64,000 nucleotides of DNA from Gammaproteobacteria bacterium (lineage in GTDB: Bacteria > Pseudomonadota > Gammaproteobacteria > Nevskiales > Nevskiaceae): positions 186,001-250,000 of the forward strand of contig JAPLSB010000021.1 of NCBI GenBank assembly GCA_026398875.1. The letters are read 5' to 3'. This document shows positions 1-8,700 of this stretch, piece after piece; the first letter of the stretch is position 1; each line of letters opens with the position of its first letter. A model generated the notes under the pieces. That model searched no databases and was not told the DNA's origin. It worked only from the letters and a program-made list of their open reading frames with translations. A program made the translations under genes and the position numbers.

Positions 1-1202
1 CCTCGCCGAGCCTGAACCTGACTGCCGGCACCAGCTTCACCTGGTCGGCCTGGGTGCGCAGCGCGGCCGGCGTGACCGGCGTGCTGTACAGCCAGCGTGA
101 TGCCGGCGGTGCCGCGCTGCTGATCGGCCTCAACGCCGGCGTGCCTTATGTGTCGGCCAGCGATGCCGGCGGTGCGCTGACCAGCGCGCAGGCCACGGCC
201 GCACTCGGTGCCGACGGCTGGAACCTGCTGACCATCACCGGCGGCACCGAGCTGCGCCTGCACGTCGATGGCGTGCTGGTGGCGACGCTGCCGCGGCCGA
301 CGCCGGCGATCACCGGCGCCGCCGTGCTCGGCGGTGATCTGGCAGCACCCGGCCAGCCGCTGCGCAGCGGCTTCGTTGGCGAGATCGACGAACTGCAGAT
401 CGCCAAGACCCAGCAGGATGCCAACGCGCTGCGGCTGGCCGCCGTCAACCAGGGCTCTGCCGATCGTCTGGTCAGCTTCGGTGCCGACGAAGCGCAAGCC
501 GGCTCGGGCGGCAGCCACTTCGCGGTGATCATGGATTCGCTGACCGTCGATGCCTGGGTCTGCATGATCGTGCTCGCGCTGATGATGCTGGCCAGCTTCT
601 ACATCATGGCGCGCAAGGGTCGGCAGATCGGCGCTGCCAGCAAGGGCAACCGCCAGTTCATGGCGCTGTACCAGCAGCACGATGGCGACTTCACCACGCT
701 GCAGCAGGCGCTGGAGCCGGCCGGCGAATCGCCGCTGAGCCGCATGTTCCGCGTCGGTCGCGACGAGGTCGGCAAGCGTGTCGCCCGGCAGCCGGGCGCA
801 GCGCTGTCGTCGCAGTCGATCGATGCGATCCGCGCCTCGCTGCACGGCACGCTGATTCGCGAGAACCAGGAACTGAACCGGCTGATGGTGCTGCTGACCA
901 TCGCCATTTCCGGCGGTCCGTTCATTGGCCTGCTCGGCACCGTGCTCGGCGTGATGATCACCTTCGCTTCGGTGGCCGCGGCTGGCGAAGTGAACGTCAA
1001 TGCGATTGCGCCCGGTATTTCGGCAGCGCTGGCCGCGACGGTGACCGGCCTGTTCGTCGCGATCCCCTCGCTGTTTGGCTACAACTACCTGCTGACGCGC
1101 GCCAAGGAATGCAGCGCCGACATGCAGGTGTTCGTCGACGAATTCGTCACCCGCGTCGCGGAGCAGTACCGCGGTGCGGACGTGTCGTCACGCAGCCACT
1201 GA
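1..1202 (+). CDS. ExbB/TolQ/MotA-type proton channel fused to a LamG/ConA-like domain (5' end missing)
   Basis: The reading frame is open from base 3, so the true start lies upstream of the window. Translated bases 3-480 read as a concanavalin/LamG-like beta domain (SFTWSAWVRS, LHVDGVLVATL, GEIDELQI), which in this topology would be periplasmic. From about base 520 there are three membrane segments: a first around VCMIVLALMMLASFYIM, then the family signature GLLGTVLGVMITF, then AATVTGLFVAIPSLFGYN. ExbB proteins form, with ExbD, an inner-membrane proton channel that energises a TonB-type protein. The next genes are exbD and a TonB-like gene, which supports the call. The added lectin-like domain is unlike classical ExbB of about 240 residues; such fusions (often with DUF2341 further upstream) are known next to giant TPS exoproteins. 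Function of the extra domain is not known. Confidence 0.88.
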   Translation, partial: SPSLNLTAGTSFTWSAWVRSAAGVTGVLYSQRDAGGAALLIGLNAGVPYVSASDAGGALTSAQATAALGADGWNLLTITGGTELRLHVDGVLVATLPRPTPAITGAAVLGGDLAAPGQPLRSGFVGEIDELQIAKTQQDANALRLAAVNQGSADRLVSFGADEAQAGSGGSHFAVIMDSLTVDAWVCMIVLALMMLASFYIMARKGRQIGAASKGNRQFMALYQQHDGDFTTLQQALEPAGESPLSRMFRVGRDEVGKRVARQPGAALSSQSIDAIRASLHGTLIRENQELNRLMVLLTIAISGGPFIGLLGTVLGVMITFASVAAAGEVNVNAIAPGISAALAATVTGLFVAIPSLFGYNYLLTRAKECSADMQVFVDEFVTRVAEQYRGADVSSRSH

Positions 1203-1215
1203 CGGAGCGCGCGCC

Positions 1216-1617
1216 ATGCAAGTCCAGGACGAAAAGCCGTTCGACGACATCAACATCACGCCGATGCTGGACCTGTCGTACGTGCTGCTGGTGATCTTCA
1301 TCATCATGTGCACGGCCTCGGTGCAGGGCATCAAGGTCAACCTGCCGAAGGCCAGCAGCCAGCCGGCCCTGGCCAAGCCCAAGACCGTCGCGATCACCAT
1401 CACCAACGACGGCAAGATCTTCATGGATGCCGTGCCGGTGACGCTCGAGGAACTGGGCAGCCGGCTGCGCCAGAAGAAGGCCGAAGTGCCCGATCTGCCG
1501 GTCGTCGTCCGGGGCGATGGCGAAACCCAGTATCGCAACGTCGTCGACGTGCTGAGCCTGCTCGGCCAGCTCGACATCACCCAGCTGGGGCTCGTCACCC
1601 AGCGGCTGGTCCAGTAG
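1216..1617 (+). CDS. exbD: Biopolymer transporter ExbD
   Basis: A 133-residue protein of ExbD/TolR type. It has a short cytoplasmic N-terminus, the signature INITPMLDLSYVLLVIF with the membrane aspartate at residue 19 that conducts protons in this family, one membrane helix to about residue 38, and a periplasmic domain ending in LVTQRLVQ. The start at 1216 (MQVQDEKP) is chosen because it directly precedes the conserved region. It begins 13 bases after the exbB fusion gene and ends 16 bases before the TonB-like gene, so the three are almost certainly one transcript and one energising complex. Confidence 0.93.
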   Translation: MQVQDEKPFDDINITPMLDLSYVLLVIFIIMCTASVQGIKVNLPKASSQPALAKPKTVAITITNDGKIFMDAVPVTLEELGSRLRQKKAEVPDLPVVVRGDGETQYRNVVDVLSLLGQLDITQLGLVTQRLVQ

Positions 1618-1633
1618 GCACGCAAGCCCCGCC

Positions 1634-2353
1634 ATGGCCGATACCCCGCCGCCCGGTCGCGCCGTGCGCCGCTGGCTGCCGATCGCCGGCGGCCTGCTGC
1701 TGGCCGCCATTGGCGCCTGGTGGCTGCTGTCCGGCGACGACAAGACGCGGCCACGCAAGGTGGTGCCGGCGGTCGTGCAGCTGAAGCTGATCGCACCGCC
1801 GCCTCCGCCACCTCCACCGCCGCCGCCACCGCCGCCGAAGGACGTGCCGGAGCCGGTGAAGCTGAAGACACCCGAGCTCAAGGTCGACCAATCACCGCCG
1901 GAGCCGGCGCCGCCGGGCCCTAAGTCCGAGTCCCCACCCGGACCGCCGGCCCTCGATGCCGCCGGTGAAGGCGCAGGCGATGGCTTCGGTCTGGAAGGCC
2001 GCCCCGGCGGTTCCGAGTTCGGCGGTGGCGGCGGTGGTGGCGGCGGCGGCACCGTCGCCGGCTACGTCGACGGCCAGATCCGCAACCGCATGCTCGAAGC
2101 GATGCGCAAGCGCAAGCGTCTGCGCGAGCAGAAGTCGCAGATCGACCTGGCGCTGTGGTTCACGCCGGAAGGCCGCGTCGAGCGCGTCGAAGTGCTGCGT
2201 TCCAGCGGCAAGGCCGATCTCGATCAGCTCTATGTCGACGCGGCGCGTTCGTTCGATCTCAGCGGCGTGCCGCAGATCGCCAGCGTGCCGCAGCCGCGTC
2301 GCCTGCGCCCCGGCAGCCGGGAACGCAGTGCCGACGGCTACAGCCTCAATTGA
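1634..2353 (+). CDS. TonB-like energy transducer with polyproline and polyglycine linkers
   Basis: A 239-residue protein with a cytoplasmic N-terminus, one membrane anchor (about residues 14-33), then a run of 14 consecutive prolines at residues 55-68, further PP-rich sequence, and a run of ten glycines near residues 129-138. The C-terminal part (LALWFTPEGRVERVEVLRSSG) matches the TonB C-terminal fold, in which a strand-helix-strand unit contacts outer-membrane partners. In the TonB family, energy from ExbB/ExbD is passed through this protein to outer-membrane receptors. The proline run is coded by mixed CCG/CCT/CCA codons, which argues for selection on the protein and against simple slippage. 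Which outer-membrane protein it serves is unknown; the neighbouring barrel protein is a candidate. Confidence 0.85.
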   Translation: MADTPPPGRAVRRWLPIAGGLLLAAIGAWWLLSGDDKTRPRKVVPAVVQLKLIAPPPPPPPPPPPPPPKDVPEPVKLKTPELKVDQSPPEPAPPGPKSESPPGPPALDAAGEGAGDGFGLEGRPGGSEFGGGGGGGGGGTVAGYVDGQIRNRMLEAMRKRKRLREQKSQIDLALWFTPEGRVERVEVLRSSGKADLDQLYVDAARSFDLSGVPQIASVPQPRRLRPGSRERSADGYSLN

Positions 2354-2405
2354 CCCGCTGCACCTTTCGTCTGCCGACGCTTCTTTCGTCAACACCGCAA
2401 GCCTC

Positions 2406-4622
2406 ATGAACGACATCCGCATCGCCACACGCAGCACCTTCCGGCTTACCGCCATTGCAGCCGGCGTTGGTCTGCTGGTCGGCCTGCCATCGGCAAGCGA
2501 TGCTGCAGCCGATGACGCCCGCCGTGTCGTGGCGCAAGGCGAAGTGCTGTCGAAGATCGCGGCGGAACGCTGCCCGTCGGCGGCGTCGGACTGCATGTGG
2601 CGTTACGCCGAACTGATCTATCGCGCCAATCCGCAGGCGTTTCGCGGTTCGCCGGAACTGTTGATCGTCGGCAGCACGCTGGTGCTGCCGCCGCTGCCGC
2701 CGACCACGAGTACCGAAGCCGGCATTGCCGCGACCGCACGCGTGCGCAGCGTCAGCAATGCCGCACCAGCGCCGACGGCTCCCGCGTCGCTGCCACGGCC
2801 CGATCCGACTGTCGCAGTGGCCGCCGCTGCATCGACCGCCGTCGCCGCAGTGGCCGCAGTCAAGCCGGCGACTGCGCCGGCACCGGCTGCTGCCGCACAG
2901 GCCGAAGACGCCGATGCGCCGGTGGCCGGTCGGCTGCAGGAGCCGGAAGCCGATCCCGCTGCCAATCTGCAGACGCCGCTGCCGGTAGCCAAGCCGGCGG
3001 ATGCCGTTGCCGCGCCCGTCGCAGCCCCCATTGCCGCACCGGTCGCGGCGCGTCCGCCGGTAGCTGACACGACAGCCGCTGCTGCAACGGCACCGGCCGC
3101 CACCGCTTCGGCTCCCGCTGCAGCGCCGGCGCCCGCTCCGGCACCGGCCCCGGCGGCAGCGCCGGGACGGGTACGGGTGCCGTACATCTCCGAGCTGGAG
3201 CGCAAGCGCATTCGCGACGATCTGCGCGACGAAATCCTCGAAACCGCGCGCCGCGAAAACTGGGCGCAGCCGGATGCCGTGCCGGAATGGCTGAAGCGCT
3301 TCAACCTCACTGCCGATCTGCTGGTGCGCGGCGAAGGCCAGCTGTACGAAAGCGGCAACAACAACCAGTTCTTCAACTTCCAGGCGATCAACGGCGGGCC
3401 GCCGATCAACACCACGCCGCCGGCCGCTGGCCAGCCGCTGGCGCTGCCATTCCTGAACACCACCGAAGACCGCCAGCTGCTGCGCCTGCGCGCGCGCATC
3501 GGCGCGCGCTTCACGGTGACCCAGGACCTGAGCGTCAACCTGCGGCTGGCATCCGGCAACGGTGTGTCGCCGGTCAGCACCAACCAGACGCTCGGCAACG
3601 ACTTCAACAAGCTGAACATCCTGCTCGACCGCGCCTACCTGCGTTACCAGCCGGATCCGCGCCTGGTCGTCAGCCTCGGCCGAGTGCCGAATCCGTACGC
3701 CGGCGCGCTCGATCTGATCTGGGATCGCGATCTGGCCTTCGACGGTCTGAGCCTGAGCTGGTCGAACCGCGTCGGCGGCAACGACTTCCGCGTGCGCGGC
3801 GGCGGTTTTTCGGTCGAGAACACCGATCCGAACTATCCGGGCAACAGCATCAACAAGGTCGGCAGCTACGACAAATGGCTGGCGGCACTGCAGGTGGAAT
3901 GGTCGCGCACGCTGAACAAGGACACCTCGCTGCACGCCGACAGCGCCGTCTACGAGTTCGTCAACATCGAAGGCGAGCTGTCATCGCCGTGCTTCGCGCC
4001 GAATGTCGATGTCACCTGCGCGACCGACAACTCGCGTCCCGGCTTCGTGCAGAAGGGCAACACGCTGTTCGGCGTCCGCGACCTGCGCCTGATCAACCCG
4101 GGCGATCCGGCGTTCCAGTACTTCGGCCTGGCGTCGAAGTTCCGGGTCGTCTCGTTCGGTGCCGGCCTTGATGTCCGCCTCGCTGGCCCGCTGCATCTGG
4201 CCGTCGATGGCGAGTTCGCGCGCAATGCCGCGTTCAGCCGCAGCCGCATCGTCGACCGCGTGCCGGTCAACAACTACGGTCCGTGCGCGCCCGGCGTCGG
4301 CACCTGCGTGCAGCAGGTCGACATCGGCCGCGATGCCTATCAGCTGCAGGTCCGCTTCGGCCATCCGGTGCTGCGCCGGTTCGGCGACTGGCAGGGCCAG
4401 GTCGGCTACCGCTATGTCGAAAGCGATGCCGTGCCGGATACCTTCACCGACTCCGATTTCCACCTCGGCGGCACCAATGCCAAGGGCTATTACGTCGGCG
4501 GTTCGTTCGGTTTCACCGACAACGCCACGATCGGCCTGCGCTACCTCAGCGCTACCGAGATCAGCGGTCCGAAGCTCGGCATCGACGTGCTGCAGATCGA
4601 TGTCAGCGCCAGCTTCTTCTGA
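2406..4622 (+). CDS. Putative outer-membrane porin with N-terminal LysM/FimV-like domain
   Basis: A 738-residue protein starting at MNDIRIATRS, with a signal-peptide-like hydrophobic stretch to about residue 33. Residues 38-100 resemble the LysM/FimV N-terminal unit (GEVLSKIAAERC, ELIYRANPQAF, LIVGSTLVLPP), which binds peptidoglycan in related proteins. An Ala/Pro-rich linker spans about residues 105-255, then a basic-acidic helix, and from about 300 to the C-terminal SASFF there is a beta-barrel pattern of alternating strands (LRLRARIGARFTVTQDLSVNLRLASGNG) with a terminal phenylalanine, typical of outer-membrane barrels. The barrel part resembles the putative-porin family. It sits between the tonB-like gene and a coiled-coil protein, so it may be the outer-membrane partner of the ExbBD-TonB unit; that role is inferred. 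Confidence 0.75.
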   Translation: MNDIRIATRSTFRLTAIAAGVGLLVGLPSASDAAADDARRVVAQGEVLSKIAAERCPSAASDCMWRYAELIYRANPQAFRGSPELLIVGSTLVLPPLPPTTSTEAGIAATARVRSVSNAAPAPTAPASLPRPDPTVAVAAAASTAVAAVAAVKPATAPAPAAAAQAEDADAPVAGRLQEPEADPAANLQTPLPVAKPADAVAAPVAAPIAAPVAARPPVADTTAAAATAPAATASAPAAAPAPAPAPAPAAAPGRVRVPYISELERKRIRDDLRDEILETARRENWAQPDAVPEWLKRFNLTADLLVRGEGQLYESGNNNQFFNFQAINGGPPINTTPPAAGQPLALPFLNTTEDRQLLRLRARIGARFTVTQDLSVNLRLASGNGVSPVSTNQTLGNDFNKLNILLDRAYLRYQPDPRLVVSLGRVPNPYAGALDLIWDRDLAFDGLSLSWSNRVGGNDFRVRGGGFSVENTDPNYPGNSINKVGSYDKWLAALQVEWSRTLNKDTSLHADSAVYEFVNIEGELSSPCFAPNVDVTCATDNSRPGFVQKGNTLFGVRDLRLINPGDPAFQYFGLASKFRVVSFGAGLDVRLAGPLHLAVDGEFARNAAFSRSRIVDRVPVNNYGPCAPGVGTCVQQVDIGRDAYQLQVRFGHPVLRRFGDWQGQVGYRYVESDAVPDTFTDSDFHLGGTNAKGYYVGGSFGFTDNATIGLRYLSATEISGPKLGIDVLQIDVSASFF

Positions 4623-5272
4623 TGCCGAGGAAGCCCGCGATGCGCCGACCGATCTCCCTGCTGCTGCCGCTGCTGCTCGCCGTGCCCTGCCTGGTGCAGG
4701 CGCAAGGCGCGCTCGATACCCGGCTGCGGGACCAGCTGCGCCAGACGATCCTCGAACTGCGCCAGTTACAGGACGAGAACGCCCAGCTCAAGGCCAAGGC
4801 CAATTCGGCCCCGGCGGCCCCGGCAGCGGACCCGGACACGACACAGCGCCTGAAGCGCGCGCTGGCCGAAGCGGGCCGGCTCGGCAACCAGGAAGCCGAA
4901 CGGGCGCGCGAGCTTGACGAAGCCCGCAAGCAGATCGCCGAGCTGACCCGGCGTCTCGACAGCGCCGCTGCCGATGGCCGTGCCGCCCAGGCCCGCGAGC
5001 AGCGGCTCAATGCCGACCTCGCATCCGTGCGCAGCACGGTCAGCACCTGCGAAAGCCACAACGGGCAGCTTGCCGATCTTGGCCGCGAGCTGCTCGATCG
5101 CTACCACGACCGCGGCTTCACCGATGTGCTGCTCGACCGCGAGCCGCTGCTCGGCGTGCACCGCGTCCGCTTCGAAACGCTGGTGCAGACATACGAAGGA
5201 CGCCTGCGCGAACAGCGCCTGCCGCCGGCCGCCAGCCCTACTTCAGCCGCTTCCGAACCTCCGACGCCATGA
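4622..5272 (+). CDS. Periplasmic coiled-coil protein of unknown function
   Basis: A 216-residue protein. The start at 4622 overlaps the stop of the porin gene by one base (TGATG); a second ATG at 4640 gives a cleaner signal peptide (MRRPISLLLPLLLAVPCLVQAQ) and is equally possible. After the signal, residues about 30-170 are heptad-rich helix (LRQTILELRQLQDENAQL, EEARELDEARKQ-like segments, RRLDSAAADGRAAQ), followed by a short conserved-looking region with LGRELLDRYHDRGF and a Pro/Ser tail. I recognise no catalytic motif. Its location in a tonB/TPS cluster suggests a periplasmic scaffold or chaperone for the exoprotein. The downstream gene overlaps by four bases (ATGA), so expression is coupled. 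Confidence 0.7.
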   Translation: MPRKPAMRRPISLLLPLLLAVPCLVQAQGALDTRLRDQLRQTILELRQLQDENAQLKAKANSAPAAPAADPDTTQRLKRALAEAGRLGNQEAERARELDEARKQIAELTRRLDSAAADGRAAQAREQRLNADLASVRSTVSTCESHNGQLADLGRELLDRYHDRGFTDVLLDREPLLGVHRVRFETLVQTYEGRLREQRLPPAASPTSAASEPPTP

Positions 5273-5739
5273 CCGAAACCGCAGCTCCCGATGCGACCCG
5301 CGCACCCGCCCTGATCGAGCATCTGGGCATCGACGGGCTGACCGACCTGCTGCAGCGCAGCGGCTTCCGCGCCAACGCCGCCAGCGATGGCCAGCGGCCG
5401 CTGGTGCAGAGCGCGGTGCAGGGACTCGGCTTCCTGCTGGTGCCCGGCAACCCGGCGCGCGCGGCCGCCGATCGCTATGTCGACTTCAGCTTCAACTGCC
5501 TGATCAAGGTCGACCAGCGGCTGCCGCCGGCGCTGATCGATGCATGGAACGAAAGCAAGCGCTTCGGCCGCTGCTTCCAGCGCGACGGACTGCTGGTGCT
5601 GGCCTTCGACGTGATGCTGGCCGGTGGCGTGTCCGACCGCTTCCTGCTGGCGCAGTGCGAGATGTGGGATCGCCTGATGCACGACTTCATTGCCCATCTG
5701 CGCCAGACACCGGTGACGGTCGCCGACAAGCCGGTCTGA
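5269..5739 (+). CDS. YbjN-like (type III chaperone fold) protein
   Basis: A 156-residue soluble protein without signal or membrane segment. The C-terminal half (WNESKRFGRCFQRDGLLVL, FDVMLAGGVSDRFLLAQCEMW) follows the YbjN pattern: a strand-rich centre ending in LAGGVS and a closing helix. YbjN-family proteins share the fold of type III secretion chaperones, and are otherwise poorly understood. The gene overlaps its upstream neighbour by four bases and ends 28 bases before the giant exoprotein gene. A chaperone role for that exoprotein is therefore an attractive but untested guess. Confidence 0.65.
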   Translation: MTETAAPDATRAPALIEHLGIDGLTDLLQRSGFRANAASDGQRPLVQSAVQGLGFLLVPGNPARAAADRYVDFSFNCLIKVDQRLPPALIDAWNESKRFGRCFQRDGLLVLAFDVMLAGGVSDRFLLAQCEMWDRLMHDFIAHLRQTPVTVADKPV

Positions 5740-5767
5740 CCTTTTCAGCTTCCAGGATGCCGCGCCC

Positions 5768-8700
5768 ATGACCCGATCCCTCCGTTCGACCTCGCTGCAG
5801 ACGCCGGTACCGCTGGTGCTGTCGCTGCGCGGCCGTCTTCGCTGGCTGGCGCTGCAGGGGCTGATCGGTGCGCCGGTCGGTCTTGGGCTTGGCCTGTCGG
5901 CCGTGCCGGCGGACGCGGCGGCCGGTGGCTTCGGCACGGCGCAGTGGTTCGGACAGGTTGGTGCAGCCCCGGCCGGCGGTGCCCGGCCCGGTGGCAACGG
6001 ACTGCCGAGCGGTGCCGGCGATGGCCTTGGCGGCGTCACCACGCCGGACGAGGCGCGGATTCGCGCCGACCGCTCGCTGCGCGACCTGAACCGGTCGCTG
6101 GAACAGATCAACACCGCGCGGCGCGAGCAGCAGTTCGCGGCGCAGGCGGCGTTGTCGCTGAACTCTGACATTCCGGACGGTCACACCGCCGGCGGCCTGC
6201 TGGAAGTGCAGGAAGCGGTGGCCCAGCGCAGCGACGGCCAGGGCTGCCTGAATGCCGCGGCCTGCCTGTGGGTCAATGCCGAACTGCCGACGGCGACCGT
6301 CGACAACGGCCAGCACACGGTGACCGTCGAGCAGACCGACAGCAAGGCGATCCTGACCTGGGATTCGCTGCGCGTCGGCCGCAACACCACGCTGCACATC
6401 GATCAGCGCGCCGGCACGCAGAGCGACGGCCGCAACGACTGGGTAGCGCTGAACCGGGTCAAGCCGGGTGCCGAGCCGACCGTCGTTCAGGGCCAGATCA
6501 AGGCCGAAGGCACGGTCTACCTGATCAACCAGAACGGCGTGCTGTTCGGCGCCGGCAGCCAGGTCAACGTCAATTCGCTGCTGGTCTCGACTTTGCCGCT
6601 GTACCAGACCGGCGCCGTCTCAAGCCTTGCCGAAACCACGGCGGCCCAGCTCGATGCCAGCAACCGCCTGTTCCTGACCAGCGGCCTGACCTCGGTCGGT
6701 ACCGATACCGCGAACGGCAGCGTGCTCGGCCTCGTCGATGCCGGCAATCTGAGCATCGAAACCGCAGCGCAGGTCGACGCCGTGCTGCCGGCCGACATCC
6801 GCATCGAGCGCGGCGCCACGATCTCGGTGAACCAGGAAGGCTTCGCGCTGCTCGCCGCGCCGAACATCCTCCAGGCCGGCCGCATCGCCGCCACCGACAG
6901 CCAAGTGGCGCTGGCCGCCGGCATCGGCGTGACCTTGACCAACAACGCCGGCGGGCGCGGCTTCTCGGTCGCCACCGGCGGCCGCATCAGCGATCGCAGC
7001 CAGGGCGGCGCCGACATCACGCCGCAGTTCGTCATCGACAACACCGGCATCATCGAATCGCTGCGCGGCAGCCTGACGATGCGTGCCACGCGGATCGATC
7101 AGGACGGCGTGCTGCTGTCCAGCACCAGCGTGTCGCGGCTCGGCAGCATCGATCTGCTGGCTCGCGATCAGGCCGGCACCTTGCGCTACGGCGCGGTGAC
7201 CATCGGCCGTGGCGCGCTGACCGCCGTGCTGCCGGACGATGCCACCGCCGCCGACGACACCACCAATTCCACCGCCAGTGCGGACGCGCTGTTCCGGCCG
7301 CTCGGCATCACCATCGGCGGTGCCGCGATCACCGTCGAATCCGGCGCGCTGCTTGAAGCCCCGGGACATCGGGTATCGCTGACCGCCGTCGCCGAAAACG
7401 ATGCCGCGGTGTCCGCCGCCGGTCTGCGTGACGGCGAGATCGCCGGCCGCGTCTATCTGGACAGCGACGCGGTGATCGACGTTGCCGGTCTGGCCGGCAT
7501 CGAAGTGCCGCTCAGCAACGTGCTGGTGCCGGTGCCGCGTCTGGGCCTGAACGAACTGGCCGATTCGCCGCTGCAGCGCAACGGCCTGCTGTTCGGCAGC
7601 GCTGTGGTCATCGACAGCCGCCTGTCCGGCGTCCGCGACGACGGCGTGGCCTGGGTCGGCACGCCGCTGGCGAATGTCGCCGGCTATGTCGAGCAGGTGT
7701 CGCGCAGCGTCCGCGAACTGCTGTCCGACGGCGGCGACATCAGCCTGATCGGCGGCGAAGTGATCGGCCGCGAGAACTCGGTGCTGAACCTGAGCGGCGG
7801 CTACATCCACTATCTCGGCGCGCGCCTCGAAACCACGCGCCTGGTGGCGGCCAACGGTTCGGTCGTCGACATCGGCAATGCCGATCCGAACGTCCGCTAT
7901 GTCGGCTTCGCCGGCCAGGCCATCGAAGCGCACCCGCGCTGGAATCTCGATCAGCGCTACGTCAATCCGCTGCTCAGCGCGCTGCTCGGCAGCCGCTACG
8001 AAGCCGACGACATCTGGGGTGGCGACGCCGGCGTGCTGACCGTTGCCGGCCAGAACGGCACTTTGCTGGCATCGACGGTCGAAGGTCGCGCTTATGCCGG
8101 CCGGCAGCAGGTGATCAGCCGCCAGCAGCCGCTGGGCGGTGGCGTCACCTTCGGCGGCAGCTACACCAGCGTGCTGTATCCGAGCACCAGCCCGGTGACC
8201 GCCGGACTCAGCTACCGGCTGGCCGAGCGCCTGCCCGGCATGCCGTTCGGCGATGGCTTTGGCGCCGGCACGGTGCTGACACCGCGTGGTGCCGATGCCG
8301 GCAATCGCGACGACGCCGGCTGGTGGGTCACGGTGCCGGTCGCCACGCTGCGCGACGGCGGCATCAGCCGCCTGCGAGTGCTGGCCGATGTCGCCGAAGC
8401 GGTCGACCTCGGCGGCGAGATCGTTGTCGACGCCGGCACCAACGTGGCCGTGCCATCGGGCGGCAGCATCGAGCTGAGCGGCTCGCGGGTCCGCGTCGAA
8501 GGCGATCTGGTGGCGCACGGCGGCAGCATCACGTTGCAGGCCACCGGCCGCACCTACAACGTCGGCAGCACCACGGCGGCGCTGACGCCGGCCGATCAGG
8601 AAGCGCCGCGCGGCGACATCGTGATCGCCAATGGCGCAACGCTCGATGTCTCCGGCCAGTTCGTCAATGACGCCGGTGCGGCGGCCGACGCCGTCCACGG

